Shown in pieces: positions 40,393 to 48,648 of a DNA stretch of 49,462 bases. The notes under the pieces are model-generated. The model searched no databases, was not told the DNA's origin, and saw only the letters and a program-made list of their open reading frames with translations. Origin of the DNA: an uncultured bacterium (GTDB taxonomy: Bacteria; Actinomycetota; Coriobacteriia; Coriobacteriales; Coriobacteriaceae); the NCBI GenBank assembly GCA_905214905.1, contig CAJMNK010000006.1, forward strand, positions 1-49,462, given 5' to 3'. Position numbers and translations under genes: made by a program. Positions within the stretch are counted from its first letter, which is position 1. Every line of letters starts with the position of its first letter.

Positions 40393-40812
40393 ATGATTAA
40401 AGAGCTTTGCCACGACGAGGCTATCCTGTCCCAGCGTTGCGAGGTTGCGACCGTCGAGGACGAGTCGGTTGCTCAGGACCTGATCGATACCATCAAGTCG
40501 CTCGATGATGCCGGCTGCTTGGCCGCCAACCAGATCGGCGTTACCAAGAAGGTCTGCGTCTACCTGGACGACGCCGGCGAGCCCCACGTGCTCTACAACC
40601 CCCGTCTGGTGTTTGGCCTGGGCGCCAGCAAGATGGAGGAGAGCTGCCTGACGCACGAGGAGGTCACCAAGTCCACGCGCTATATCAAGTGCAAGGTTGC
40701 CTTTGACCAGATCGTCGATGGCAAGATGCGCGAGCGCAAGCAGGACTTTGTGGGCTTCGAGGCGCAGATGGTCCAGCATATGATCGACCACTGTCTTGGA
40801 AAGTTGGTCTAA
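40393..40812 (+). CDS. Peptide-deformylase-like protein with broken HExxH
   Basis: 139 residues. Deformylase blocks are GCLAANQIG (for GxGxAAxQ), EESCLT (for EGCLS, Cys metal ligand kept) and VQHMIDHCLG (for HExDH). In the last block both His are kept but the catalytic Glu is Met. It may still bind metal but should not deformylate well; a regulatory or other role is possible. ATG follows GGAGGAACGT (the ATG at 40381 overlaps that site). The second deformylase in this window (48024) has intact QHEIDH. Confidence 0.85.
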   Translation: MIKELCHDEAILSQRCEVATVEDESVAQDLIDTIKSLDDAGCLAANQIGVTKKVCVYLDDAGEPHVLYNPRLVFGLGASKMEESCLTHEEVTKSTRYIKCKVAFDQIVDGKMRERKQDFVGFEAQMVQHMIDHCLGKLV

Positions 40813-40814
40813 GG

Positions 40815-40848
40815 GGACCAAAGCACCGCACTTCGTCTCTTTTGGTCC
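40815..40848. repeat. GGACCAAA hairpin with GGGGAC start (possible REP-like, type D)
   Basis: GGACCAAA (40815-40822) pairs with TTTGGTCC (40841-40848); the left side reads GGGGACCAAAG, right after the stop codon of the deformylase-like gene. It overlaps and competes with the next hairpin. Confidence 0.55.
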
Positions 40849-40880
40849 GGGCGTGACATTGTTGTCATGTCCGGGCTTTT
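40845..40880 (+). terminator. Terminator after the deformylase-like gene
   Basis: GTCCGGGCGTGACA pairs with TGTCATGTCCGGGC (three G-T pairs), loop TTGT, then TTTT. Confidence 0.82.
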
Positions 40881-40943
40881 GTGTTTAGCGCCTTTTTGTT
40901 TGGTGACAATAACCTTAGCAGGACCGTAAAGCTGGGAGGCGCT

Positions 40944-41909
40944 ATGTGCACGAGCATTCGATTTACCGATAATTCTGGCCACATGTATCTGGGCCGCAAC
41001 CTCGACTGGAGCTTTGACTACGGCCAACAGGTTCGCGTGATGCCGCGCGGGTTCCACATTCCGTATTCGTTTATCGACGATGCGTCGGCGGCACACGCGG
41101 TAATCGGCATGTGCATCGATTACAAGAACTATCCCATGTTTTTCGACTGTGGTAACGATGCGGGTCTGGCTGTGGCGGGGCTCAACTTTCCCGGCTATGC
41201 CGAGTATGCCGAGGGCCCTGTCGACGGCAAGAACAATATCGCGGCCTATGAGTTTCCCCTGTGGGTGGCAGCGACGTTCTCGACGGTCGATGAGGTCGAG
41301 GCCGCGCTGCGCGACACGGTGATTGTCGCCAAATCTGCCGGAGAGGGGCTGGGCGTGTCGCTGCTCCATTGGATTATCGGCGACAGCCAGCGCAGCATCG
41401 TGGTCGAGATGATGGCTGACGGCCTGCATGTATACGACGATCCGGTCGACACCCTTGCCAACCAGCCGACCTTCCCGTGGCACATGGAAAACCTGCGCAC
41501 CTATATCACCGCCACAAGCGATTTTCCGCAGACGGCGACATGGCGTGGCGCCGAGCTTAAGCCCTATGGAGCCGGTGCCGGCATGCGCGGCATTCCGGGC
41601 GATTGCTATTCGCCGAGCCGTTTTGTAAAGGCGGCGTACCTCAATGCCAATTACCCGCAAAAGGAGAGCGAGACCGAAAACGTCGTTCGCATGTTCCGCT
41701 CGCTCGAGGGCGTGGTGATGATTGAGGGGGCGTCCAGGATGGGCGATGGCAAGTTCGAGAAGACTATCTATACCGGATGCTTTAGCGCGCGCACGGGCAA
41801 TTATTACTACGCGATGTATGGGGATCCGTCGATTCGTTACGTGAGCCTGATGGATGCCGAGGGCGCGAGCCCCGATAGGCTCGTGGTTCCCGAGCCGCGT
41901 CGTTCGTAG
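40944..41909 (+). CDS. cbh: Choloylglycine hydrolase family enzyme, likely bile salt hydrolase
   Basis: 321 residues. Starts MCTSI, so Cys2 becomes the N-terminal nucleophile after Met removal; the longer frame to 40881 would hide it and has no ribosome site, whereas GGGAGGCGCT precedes this ATG. Active-site residues of bile salt hydrolases are present: Arg18 and Asp21 in GRNLDW, Asn81 in AGLNFPGYA, the Asn in TLANQPTFPWHMENL and the Arg in SPSRFVKAAY. The enzyme would remove glycine or taurine from bile acids in the cytoplasm. Penicillin V acylase activity is the alternative in this family, but NQPTF and GLNFPGY favour bile salts. Cells like these live in the gut, which fits. Confidence 0.88.
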   Translation: MCTSIRFTDNSGHMYLGRNLDWSFDYGQQVRVMPRGFHIPYSFIDDASAAHAVIGMCIDYKNYPMFFDCGNDAGLAVAGLNFPGYAEYAEGPVDGKNNIAAYEFPLWVAATFSTVDEVEAALRDTVIVAKSAGEGLGVSLLHWIIGDSQRSIVVEMMADGLHVYDDPVDTLANQPTFPWHMENLRTYITATSDFPQTATWRGAELKPYGAGAGMRGIPGDCYSPSRFVKAAYLNANYPQKESETENVVRMFRSLEGVVMIEGASRMGDGKFEKTIYTGCFSARTGNYYYAMYGDPSIRYVSLMDAEGASPDRLVVPEPRRS

Positions 41910-41930
41910 CTCACTGGTCCGTTGCGACAT

Positions 41931-41970
41931 AAAACGGCCTCGCACCTCTTATGAGATGCGAGGCCGTTGT
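41931..41970. terminator. Terminator between the bile salt hydrolase gene and kup
   Basis: AACGGCCTCGCA pairs perfectly with TGCGAGGCCGTT, loop 12 bases. A stretch of A precedes it, so it suits kup on the minus strand as well. Confidence 0.9.
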
Positions 41971-41990
41971 CGTCAATGGCTGGTGGCGTG

Positions 41991-44219
41991 TTAGAAGTTG
42001 GCGTCGTTGAACTGGGTGCTCTCGAGTCCGTCGAGTTGCTGTTCGGGCGTATCGGCGACGCTCTCGAGCAGCTCGGTGGGATCGACGTTCATGCTCTTGC
42101 CGGCCTCGTTGCCGTTGACCAAGTCGTCCGAGAAGATGTCGACCTCCATTTCCTCGGCCTCTTCGATCTGAACCTCGAGCGGCACCTGGGTGCGCACAAG
42201 TTTGACGGCCGGGCGCATGCGGGCAAAGAGCGGTACGTACTCAATGATGATGGCCGAGTTCTCGAGACCGTACCAGCGTGCCGGGCTTCCGCAGGCGCGG
42301 CGGACGGCGTACTTGATGGCCATGACGCGATGGTCGTTGCGGTTGATGTCCGTTTCGGGGGCAAGCATCTTGCGCAGCATGCAAAAGCGGAAGTCGCCCA
42401 CGTTGCCGCGCGTCTCGTAGATGGAGTAGGTGTGATGCTGCGGCGGCAGCTCACCCGATGCCATCAAGTCGCCAACGATTTGGCGCAGGTAGGCATTAAC
42501 GCGCTGGTTGACCTTAAAGCCCAGGTCCAGGCGCACGCGGAACAAAAAGTCCGTGCCAAAGGTCTCGACGGAATACTCGTGCGTATAGGGCTCGTCGGTA
42601 ACGTGCACGTTGATGAACCAGTATGCCTTGGCGCGCTTGGGATGCTTATCCAAGATGGAATAGAGCACGTCGCGGTCGAGCGTGAGCGGGTCGGGGCTGT
42701 TGGTGAGGAACACCAGATTGTCGGCGAGCACGGGGTAGGTCTCGTCGTTGCGCAGGCGGTTGAGCTGGTCAATGTACTTGGAGACGGGCAGCAGGATCGT
42801 CTGCGTGCGCTCGATGGCGGTGCCGCGGCGCCACACGTACATAAGGCCAAACAGCAGCGAGGCCAAGAAGATCATTACGTAGCCGCCGTCAAAGAACATG
42901 GTAAGGCACGAGGCGAAAAAGCACAGCTCAATGGCGCCGAAGAGCAGGGCGAAGACGCAGGCGCCCAGCTTGTGCTTGAGAATGCCGGCGATATAGCTCG
43001 TCAAAAGCGTGGTGGTCATAAGCATGGTCACGGTAATGGCGAGGCCGTAGGCACTCTCCATGCGCTCGGAGTTTTGGAACAGCAGCACGATGAAGATGCA
43101 GCCGACCCACATGATGTTATTGACGAGTGGAATATAGAGCTGGCCCTTGGTGTCGCTGGGGTAGTGGATGCGCAGGTGCGGCATAAGGTTGAGGCGCGTT
43201 GCCTCGGATACCAGCGAGAACGAGCCGGTGATGAGCGCCTGTGAGGCGATGATGGCCGCCACGGCCGAAAGCACGATGGCAAAGGGGCGCAGGGGCTCGG
43301 GGAGCATCATATAGAACGGGTTGACGATATCCATCGCGAGCATCTGGGGGTTGGAGTTATTGGCGAGTAGCCAAGCTCCCTGACCCAGATAGTTGAGGAT
43401 AAGGGCCGCCTTAACAAATGGCCAGGATGCATAGATGTTTGCCTTGCCCACGTGGCCCATGTCCGAGTAGAGTGCCTCGGCACCGGTTGTCGACAGGAAG
43501 ACAAAGCCGAGCACCATAATGCCCGAATGGTTGATGGGCGAGAACAGGAACATAATGCCGCGGATGGGGTTGAGCGCGCGCAAGATGGACAGGTTGCCGA
43601 GCATGTTGAACAGACCGGCGCCTGCCAGGAACAGGAACCACAGCGTCATGAGCGGGCCGAACAGCTTGCCGATTGACGAGGTGCCGGCGCGCTGCATGGC
43701 AAATAGGCCGCAGATAATGATGATGGTGATGATGATGACGTTGGTCTGCCCGTCGCCCAGCAGCGCATGGCCCCATTCGATGGTGCGCAGACCCTCGATG
43801 GCTGTGGTGACCGTGACGGCGGGGGTGAGGATGCCGTCGGCAAGCAGTGCCGCACCGCCGATCATGGCGGGCAGAATCAGCCATGGTGCCACCTTGCGTA
43901 CGAGGCTGAACAGGGCGAAGATGCCGCCTTCGTTGTGGTTGTCGGCCTTCATGGCGATTACCACGTACTTGACCGTGGTCACGAGCGTCATGGTCCAGAT
44001 GACGAGCGAAAGCGCGCCCAGGATCATGTCCTCGCTGACGGTACCGATGCCGCCGTTGTTGGCGACGATTGATTTCATGGTGTACATGGGGCTCGTGCCG
44101 ATGTCGCCATAGACGACGCCGAGCGTTACGAGCAGCATGCCAGCGGAGAGGGGGATGGCTCCGTGCCCGCCTTGCCCGCGCTGGTCTTGGAGGTTTGCCT
44201 CCAGTTTGTTGTGTGCCAC
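41991..44219 (-). CDS. kup: KUP-type potassium uptake protein
   Basis: 742 residues, longer than the 622 of E. coli Kup because of a C-terminal tail rich in Asp/Glu. The N-terminal TLGVVYGDIGTSPMYTMKS, then MKADNHNEGGIFALFSLV, GDGILTPAVTVTTAIEGL, FLFSPINHSGIMVLGFVFLSTTGAEALYSDMGHVG (quoted in part: TTGAEALYSDMGH) and a long soluble C-terminal domain identify the K+:H+ symporter. The GTG at 44219 follows AAGGGAGTCCTC and is preferred over the ATG at 44237, which has no site. No c-di-AMP riboswitch was seen in the 157-base leader; AATAATCC/GGATTATT at 44320-44343 forms a hairpin there. Confidence 0.93.
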   Translation of the reverse strand: MAHNKLEANLQDQRGQGGHGAIPLSAGMLLVTLGVVYGDIGTSPMYTMKSIVANNGGIGTVSEDMILGALSLVIWTMTLVTTVKYVVIAMKADNHNEGGIFALFSLVRKVAPWLILPAMIGGAALLADGILTPAVTVTTAIEGLRTIEWGHALLGDGQTNVIIITIIIICGLFAMQRAGTSSIGKLFGPLMTLWFLFLAGAGLFNMLGNLSILRALNPIRGIMFLFSPINHSGIMVLGFVFLSTTGAEALYSDMGHVGKANIYASWPFVKAALILNYLGQGAWLLANNSNPQMLAMDIVNPFYMMLPEPLRPFAIVLSAVAAIIASQALITGSFSLVSEATRLNLMPHLRIHYPSDTKGQLYIPLVNNIMWVGCIFIVLLFQNSERMESAYGLAITVTMLMTTTLLTSYIAGILKHKLGACVFALLFGAIELCFFASCLTMFFDGGYVMIFLASLLFGLMYVWRRGTAIERTQTILLPVSKYIDQLNRLRNDETYPVLADNLVFLTNSPDPLTLDRDVLYSILDKHPKRAKAYWFINVHVTDEPYTHEYSVETFGTDFLFRVRLDLGFKVNQRVNAYLRQIVGDLMASGELPPQHHTYSIYETRGNVGDFRFCMLRKMLAPETDINRNDHRVMAIKYAVRRACGSPARWYGLENSAIIIEYVPLFARMRPAVKLVRTQVPLEVQIEEAEEMEVDIFSDDLVNGNEAGKSMNVDPTELLESVADTPEQQLDGLESTQFNDANF

Positions 44220-44376
44220 GAGGACTCCCTTAGACATCCGGTTATCTGTCTAGGACAAAAAACTTTATGCCGTCTTTATACATACAAGAGCAGTTTGGCA
44301 CATCGGGATATTTTAGACAATAATCCTCAGCTGGGGATTATTTATCTACGCAGGTAGCATTTCAAAGCAGGGGCTT

Positions 44377-45288
44377 TTAAGCACGTGCTATCTGGGCGAT
44401 GCCAGCCTTGGCGTTTGCGCGTTTGCCGGCGAGTTCGCAAAAAATCGCGCCGCCGATGATAAGCGCGGCGCCCATCAGGCGGACCGGTGTTATGGCTTCA
44501 CCCAAAAGGGCGGCTGAGAACACGACCGCCGAAAGCGGCTCGAGGTAGCCGACGACGGCGACGGTCTGAACGGGCAGCTTGGCGACGGCGCTAAAGTAGA
44601 GCAGGCAACCAATGCCGGTGTTGACGACGCCGAGCATAGCGACGGCGCGCCAATCAATGCTGGCGGCGACGCCGGCGGACAGGAACGAGGGAGCGCCCTG
44701 CGTGATGAGCGTGAGGGCCAGTGCGGTCACAAAGGCGGCGCTCACTTGGAGTGCGGAGTTCTCGAGGCCCTCGATGTGAGGCGCACCCTTGCTGGCGATG
44801 ACCATCAATGCATAGCAGAAGGCCGAGGCGATTCCACAGACGATGCCCGCAATGGGCATATTGCCGCCTAGACCTTGCGCTGCAATGAGAAAAGCACCGC
44901 AGGCGACGGCGATAAAGCCGGCGATTTTGCTGCCGGTCAGCTTTTCGCCAAAAATGAGCGGGGAGAGGGCCATAACGATGATGGGGCCGCAGTAGTACAG
45001 CAGCGAGGATACGCCGACGCCGATCGTCTGGTAGGCGCGGAACAGAAAAATCCAGCTGGCGCCCAGCGCGGCGCCCGAGACGATGAGCGCTGCGGCCTCG
45101 CGGGGGCGAGACGGAGCCTGCAGGTTATGGCGCTTGGTTATGAAGAGGACGGCGGCAAGGGTGAGAGCGCCCAAAAACGTGCGCAACAGTACGATATCGG
45201 AGCTCGGCAGCGCGATGGCAGCGGCGATGATGCCGTTGGAGCCAAACAATAGCAATGCTGCTAAGTACGTAAACAATCCGTTGTTCAT
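44377..45288 (-). CDS. DMT superfamily exporter (EamA domains), second copy
   Basis: 303 residues, ten hydrophobic segments in two EamA repeats (ASWIFLFRAYQTIGVGVSSLLYY closing the first; GIVCGIASAFCYALMVIASK opening the second; GYLEPLSAVVFSAALLGE near the end, a family hallmark). Exports an unknown metabolite. It is divergent from the LysR gene at 45407, with a perfect dyad between them, so it is the probable target. Layout repeats that of 4684-6611, though the two exporters are only distantly alike. ATG follows GAGGGGATGTCAGCAC. Confidence 0.88.
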   Translation of the reverse strand: MNNGLFTYLAALLLFGSNGIIAAAIALPSSDIVLLRTFLGALTLAAVLFITKRHNLQAPSRPREAAALIVSGAALGASWIFLFRAYQTIGVGVSSLLYYCGPIIVMALSPLIFGEKLTGSKIAGFIAVACGAFLIAAQGLGGNMPIAGIVCGIASAFCYALMVIASKGAPHIEGLENSALQVSAAFVTALALTLITQGAPSFLSAGVAASIDWRAVAMLGVVNTGIGCLLYFSAVAKLPVQTVAVVGYLEPLSAVVFSAALLGEAITPVRLMGAALIIGGAIFCELAGKRANAKAGIAQIARA

Positions 45289-45317
45289 GTGCTGACATCC
45301 CCTCTATATCCGAGCAT

Positions 45318-45334
45318 GTTCACTATGGGTGAAC
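45318..45334. promoter_or_regulatory. Perfect dyad GTTCAC-N5-GTGAAC between EamA and LysR genes
   Basis: GTTCACTATGGGTGAAC is a perfect 17-bp interrupted palindrome with the T-N11-A spacing of LysR boxes. It lies 30 bases from the EamA start and 73 from the LysR start. Confidence 0.65.
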
Positions 45335-45406
45335 TGGCTTTAGAAGAAAAGCGAATATAATGCATGGATAACATGACAAAAACTCATGTAAAGGTGGAGG
45401 GGTGCC

Positions 45407-46264
45407 GTGGAAACGAATATTCAAAAGATGCAGGTGCTGCTCGAGACGGTGCGGGCCGGCAGTTTTACGCGCGCCGCCGAGCGGCTGAGCTATTCGCAGT
45501 CGGGCGTGAGCCGCATGGTGGGCGACCTTGAGACCGATTGGGGTTTTAAGGTGCTCGACCGCAGCCGCGAGGGTGTGGTGCTTTCTGCCGATGGGCGGCA
45601 GATCATGCCGGCGGTTGAGGCGCTCTGCGAGGAGTTTGGCCGCCTGCAGCGACACGTGGACGAGATGCGTGGGCTCATGCGCGGCAAGATCTGCATTGGT
45701 ACGTTTTCGAGTGTGGCGACCCATGTACTGCCGCCGGTGATTGCGCGCTTTCGCGCCGATCATCCGGATGTCGATTACGAGCTGCTGATGGGTGATTACT
45801 CCGAGATTGAGCAATGGGTGGCGGAAGGCCGCTGCGACTTGGGCTTTATTCCGCGCGAGCCACGCGGCACCGGCATGGCGTCGCGACCGTTGGTGCAAGA
45901 CGAGTTGATGGCCGTGGTGCCAGCGGACTCCTCGCTTGCCACGGCGGAGGTCGTTTCTCTTGCCGATTTAGCCAACGAGCAGTTTATTCTGCTAGAACGC
46001 GGCACCGATGACGAGATTACGCCGCTGTTCCGTCGGGCGGGCCTGGCGGTGCGCTCGAAGCTGTCAACCTGGGATGACTATGCGATTATGGCTATGGTCG
46101 AGGACGGCCTGGGCGTGAGCATCCTTCCGGCGCTCATCTTGCGTCGCTGTCAGTTCGATGTTGCCGTGCGTTCGCTCGAGGGGCATCCCCATCGGCAGAT
46201 CAACGCCATATATCGAACGGCCGATGTTTCGCTTGCCGCCGCTCGTTTCCTCGAATACCTCTAA
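45407..46264 (+). CDS. LysR family transcriptional regulator
   Basis: 285 residues, GTG start after GGTGGAGGGGTGCC. N-terminal winged helix (GSFTRAAERLSYSQSGVSRM, about residues 17-36) and effector domain (KICIGTFSSVATHVLPPVIARF from about residue 90). The recognition helix and the segment WDDYAIMAMVEDGLGVSILP resemble the LysR at 5745 (TDDYTIMAMVEESLGVSML), so the two regulators are related. Likely controls the divergent EamA gene through GTTCAC-N5-GTGAAC. Inducer unknown. Confidence 0.9.
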   Translation: METNIQKMQVLLETVRAGSFTRAAERLSYSQSGVSRMVGDLETDWGFKVLDRSREGVVLSADGRQIMPAVEALCEEFGRLQRHVDEMRGLMRGKICIGTFSSVATHVLPPVIARFRADHPDVDYELLMGDYSEIEQWVAEGRCDLGFIPREPRGTGMASRPLVQDELMAVVPADSSLATAEVVSLADLANEQFILLERGTDDEITPLFRRAGLAVRSKLSTWDDYAIMAMVEDGLGVSILPALILRRCQFDVAVRSLEGHPHRQINAIYRTADVSLAAARFLEYL

Positions 46265-46324
46265 ATGCGTGCACGTCGTTATCGCCTTGGGATAAATCTC
46301 GAGGTCTTGCTCATTTTATTTTTG

Positions 46325-46406
46325 AAATTGAACTATTCGAAATAGCACGGCGTTATACTGCTGCGTAAATTGAACTCAGGTTCAATTCGTGTTGTATAAA
46401 TTGAAC
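46325..46406. promoter_or_regulatory. Three AAATTGAAC sites, one as a palindrome, before the XRE-aminotransferase gene
   Basis: AAATTGAAC occurs at 46325-46333, 46367-46375 and 46398-46406. The middle one pairs with GTTCAATT (46380-46387) as AATTGAAC-TCAG-GTTCAATT. TATACT at 46354-46359 may be the -10 box, so the palindrome would cover the start of transcription. The XRE domain encoded downstream is the natural candidate to bind here (inference). Confidence 0.62.
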
Positions 46407-46427
46407 TTTGCCAGCAAGGAGGTTCTA

Positions 46428-47948
46428 GTGGCCCAAGAGACGTTTAGCGATCGTCTGCGACAGGCTATGTCCGATCGCGACGTTCGCCAGTCGGACGTGA
46501 TCCGCGCATCGGAGATGCTCGGCAAAAAACTCGGCAAGAGTCAGATGAGCCAATATGTGAGCGGCAAGACGATTCCGCGGCGCGATGTGGCTGAGCTGCT
46601 CGCCCGTATTTTGGAGGTCGATGTTACCTGGCTGCTTGCCGGCGACGCCGATCAAGGCGAGGCATCATCACCCCGCAACGATTCCAAGCCCGAACCCCAT
46701 CCCTCAGCTCAAATTGCAAGGAGCACCACCATGCGTACTTTTTCTAAATCCACCAAGCTCGATAACGTCCTGTATGACGTGCGCGGTCCCGTCGTCGACG
46801 AGGCCGCCCGTATGGAGGACGAGGGCGAGCGCATCCTCAAGCTCAATATCGGCAACCCGGCGCCCTTCGGTTTCCGCACGCCCGATGAGGTCATCAAGGA
46901 CATGCGCCAGCAGCTGCCCGACTGCGAAGGCTATTCCAACTCGCGTGGCCTGTTCTCCGCGCGCAAGGCGATCATGCAGTATTCGCAGATCAAGGGCCTG
47001 CCCAACGTTCAGATGGAGCATATCTACACGGGCAACGGCGTGTCCGAGCTCATTCAGCTTTCGATGAACGCGCTGCTCGACAATGGCGACGAGATTCTGA
47101 TCCCCAGCCCCGACTATCCGCTCTGGACGGCGTGCGCAACCCTTGCCGGCGGTCATCCCGTGCACTATCTGTGCGATGAGCAGGCGGATTGGTATCCCGA
47201 CCTGGAGGATATGGAGTCCAAGATCACGAGCGCGACCAAAGCCCTCGTCATCATCAACCCCAACAACCCCACGGGTTCCGTCTATCCGCGCGAGGTGCTC
47301 GAGGGCATCGTCGAGGTTGCACGCAGGCATCAGCTGATGATCTTTGCTGATGAGATCTACGACCGCCTGTGCATGGACGGCTACGAGCACGTCTCGATTG
47401 CCTCGCTCGCTCCCGATCTGCCCTGCGTCACCTTTAGCGGTCTGTCCAAGTCGCACATGATCGCGGGCTATCGTATTGGCTGGATGGTGCTTTCGGGCAA
47501 CCAGCGCTGCATGAGCGACTTCATCATGGGCATCAACATGCTCTCCAACATGCGCCTGTGCTCCAACGTGCCGGCTCAGTCGATCGTTCAGACGGCGCTC
47601 GGTGGCCATCAGTCCGTCAACGACTACATCCGCCCCGGCGGCCGTGTCTACGAGCAGCGCAACTTTGTGTATGAGGCGCTCAACAAGATTGACGGCATCT
47701 CGGTGGTTAAGCCGCGTGCGGCGTTCTACATCTTCCCCAAGATGGATGTGAAGAAGTTCAACATTACCGATGACGAGCAGTTCGCCCTTGACCTGCTGCA
47801 CGAGAAGAAGATCCTGATCACGCGCGGCGGCGGCTTCAACTGGGCTGAGCCCGACCACTTCCGTATCGTGTACCTGCCGCGCATGGAAGTGCTCAAGGAG
47901 TCCCTCGAAGACCTCGCCGACTTCTTCGATCACTACCGCCAGAGCTAG
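46428..47948 (+). CDS. XRE DNA-binding domain fused to an AlaA-type aminotransferase
   Basis: 506 residues from a GTG with AAGGAGGTTCTA before it. Residues about 5-75 are an XRE-type helix-turn-helix (FSDRLRQAMSDRDVRQSDVI, SQMSQYVSGKTIPRRDVAE, then VTWLLAG). A 25-residue Pro/Ser linker follows. From about residue 102 comes a complete class I aminotransferase of the AlaA/AlaT kind (KLNIGNPAPFGF, YTGNGVSELI, INPNNPTGSVYP, ADEIYDRL, PLP-lysine in FSGLSKSHMIAGYRIGW). An internal ATG at 46731 has GCAAGGAGCACCACC before it, exactly where AlaA proteins normally start, so two products are likely. PLP and alanine/pyruvate handling are inferred from AlaA. Confidence 0.88.
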   Translation: MAQETFSDRLRQAMSDRDVRQSDVIRASEMLGKKLGKSQMSQYVSGKTIPRRDVAELLARILEVDVTWLLAGDADQGEASSPRNDSKPEPHPSAQIARSTTMRTFSKSTKLDNVLYDVRGPVVDEAARMEDEGERILKLNIGNPAPFGFRTPDEVIKDMRQQLPDCEGYSNSRGLFSARKAIMQYSQIKGLPNVQMEHIYTGNGVSELIQLSMNALLDNGDEILIPSPDYPLWTACATLAGGHPVHYLCDEQADWYPDLEDMESKITSATKALVIINPNNPTGSVYPREVLEGIVEVARRHQLMIFADEIYDRLCMDGYEHVSIASLAPDLPCVTFSGLSKSHMIAGYRIGWMVLSGNQRCMSDFIMGINMLSNMRLCSNVPAQSIVQTALGGHQSVNDYIRPGGRVYEQRNFVYEALNKIDGISVVKPRAAFYIFPKMDVKKFNITDDEQFALDLLHEKKILITRGGGFNWAEPDHFRIVYLPRMEVLKESLEDLADFFDHYRQS

Positions 47949-47971
47949 TGGGATAGAAGTTCCGCACTATG

Positions 47972-48010
47972 AAAAGCTCCCTGCAGTTGTTTTGCTGCAG
48001 GGAGCTTTCT
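47972..48010. terminator. Terminator between the aminotransferase gene and deformylase
   Basis: AAAGCTCCCTGCAG pairs with CTGCAGGGAGCTTT around a T-rich loop; T and A flanks on both sides fit bidirectional use. Confidence 0.92.
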
Positions 48011-48023
48011 TGAATCGGCGGAA

Positions 48024-48434
48024 CTAAATAACGATTCCGCAACAGTGGTCGATTTCGTGTTGGATGATTTCGGCGGTGTAGCCCGAGAAGTTTTTGATGC
48101 GGTGGACGAAATTCTCGTCCAAATACTCAACCTTAATGCGGCGATAGCGAGTACAGGGGCGCTCGCCGGAAAGCGAGAGGCATTCTTCGCTCGTCTGATA
48201 GGAATTGACCTGCTCAAGAATTTGAGGGTTGTACATCAGCAGCGCCCTGTTGCCGTCCTTTACGCAGATGATGCGTTTGCGCACGCCAATCATGTTGGCG
48301 GCAAGGCCCACGCACTCGTGCTCATGCTCATGGAGCGTATCCAGGAGGTCCTGCCCGGTCACGGCGTCATCGGGGCCCGCGTCTTCGGAAGGCAGGCGTA
48401 AAAAGAACTCGGATTTCATGATGGGTTTGATCAT
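48024..48434 (-). CDS. Peptide deformylase family protein
   Basis: 136 residues, shorter than the usual 165-190. Motifs: GLAANMIG (GxGxAAxQ, with the Gln as Met), EECLSL (Cys metal ligand) and IQHEIDHCCG (HExDH intact). Metal binding and catalysis are plausible, though the changed Gln normally stabilises the oxyanion, so efficiency is uncertain. ATG follows TTAAGGAGCCCGCC. It is divergent from the RGG protein gene. With the broken-motif paralogue at 40393, neither copy seen here is a textbook Def; a regular one may lie elsewhere. Confidence 0.85.
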   Translation of the reverse strand: MIKPIMKSEFFLRLPSEDAGPDDAVTGQDLLDTLHEHEHECVGLAANMIGVRKRIICVKDGNRALLMYNPQILEQVNSYQTSEECLSLSGERPCTRYRRIKVEYLDENFVHRIKNFSGYTAEIIQHEIDHCCGIVI

Positions 48435-48648
48435 GGCGGGCTCCTTAAGGTGGACACGTTTGGTTCAGGTCATGATACCGCGACATGTCGCATTAATGTG
48501 TGCACATAGATTCTGCAGCTAGATTGGATGGCGACACCATAAACTAATGGACGTTTTGCCGAGAGGCATGAATGTTTAAAGCGCAAAGAGTGCGCGACGG
48601 GCCCCGCGAATGGGGCGATGATGCCCGAGAGGGCCAAGAAGGAGTCTC
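48435..48648. promoter_or_regulatory. Divergent region before the RGG protein gene, with a 12-bp palindrome
   Basis: GCGACATGTCGC (48480-48491) is a perfect palindrome, followed by ATTAATGTGTGCACATAG with another small dyad (TGTGCACA). Further on GCCCC-GCGAAT-GGGGC can form a hairpin just before the ribosome site. No gene is seen in this stretch. Confidence 0.45.

Noticed and set aside
44240..44376. c-di-AMP (ydaO) riboswitch before kup
   Set aside because: The 157-base gap is too small and AT-rich, and none of the conserved blocks were found; only a short AATAATCC/GGATTATT hairpin.
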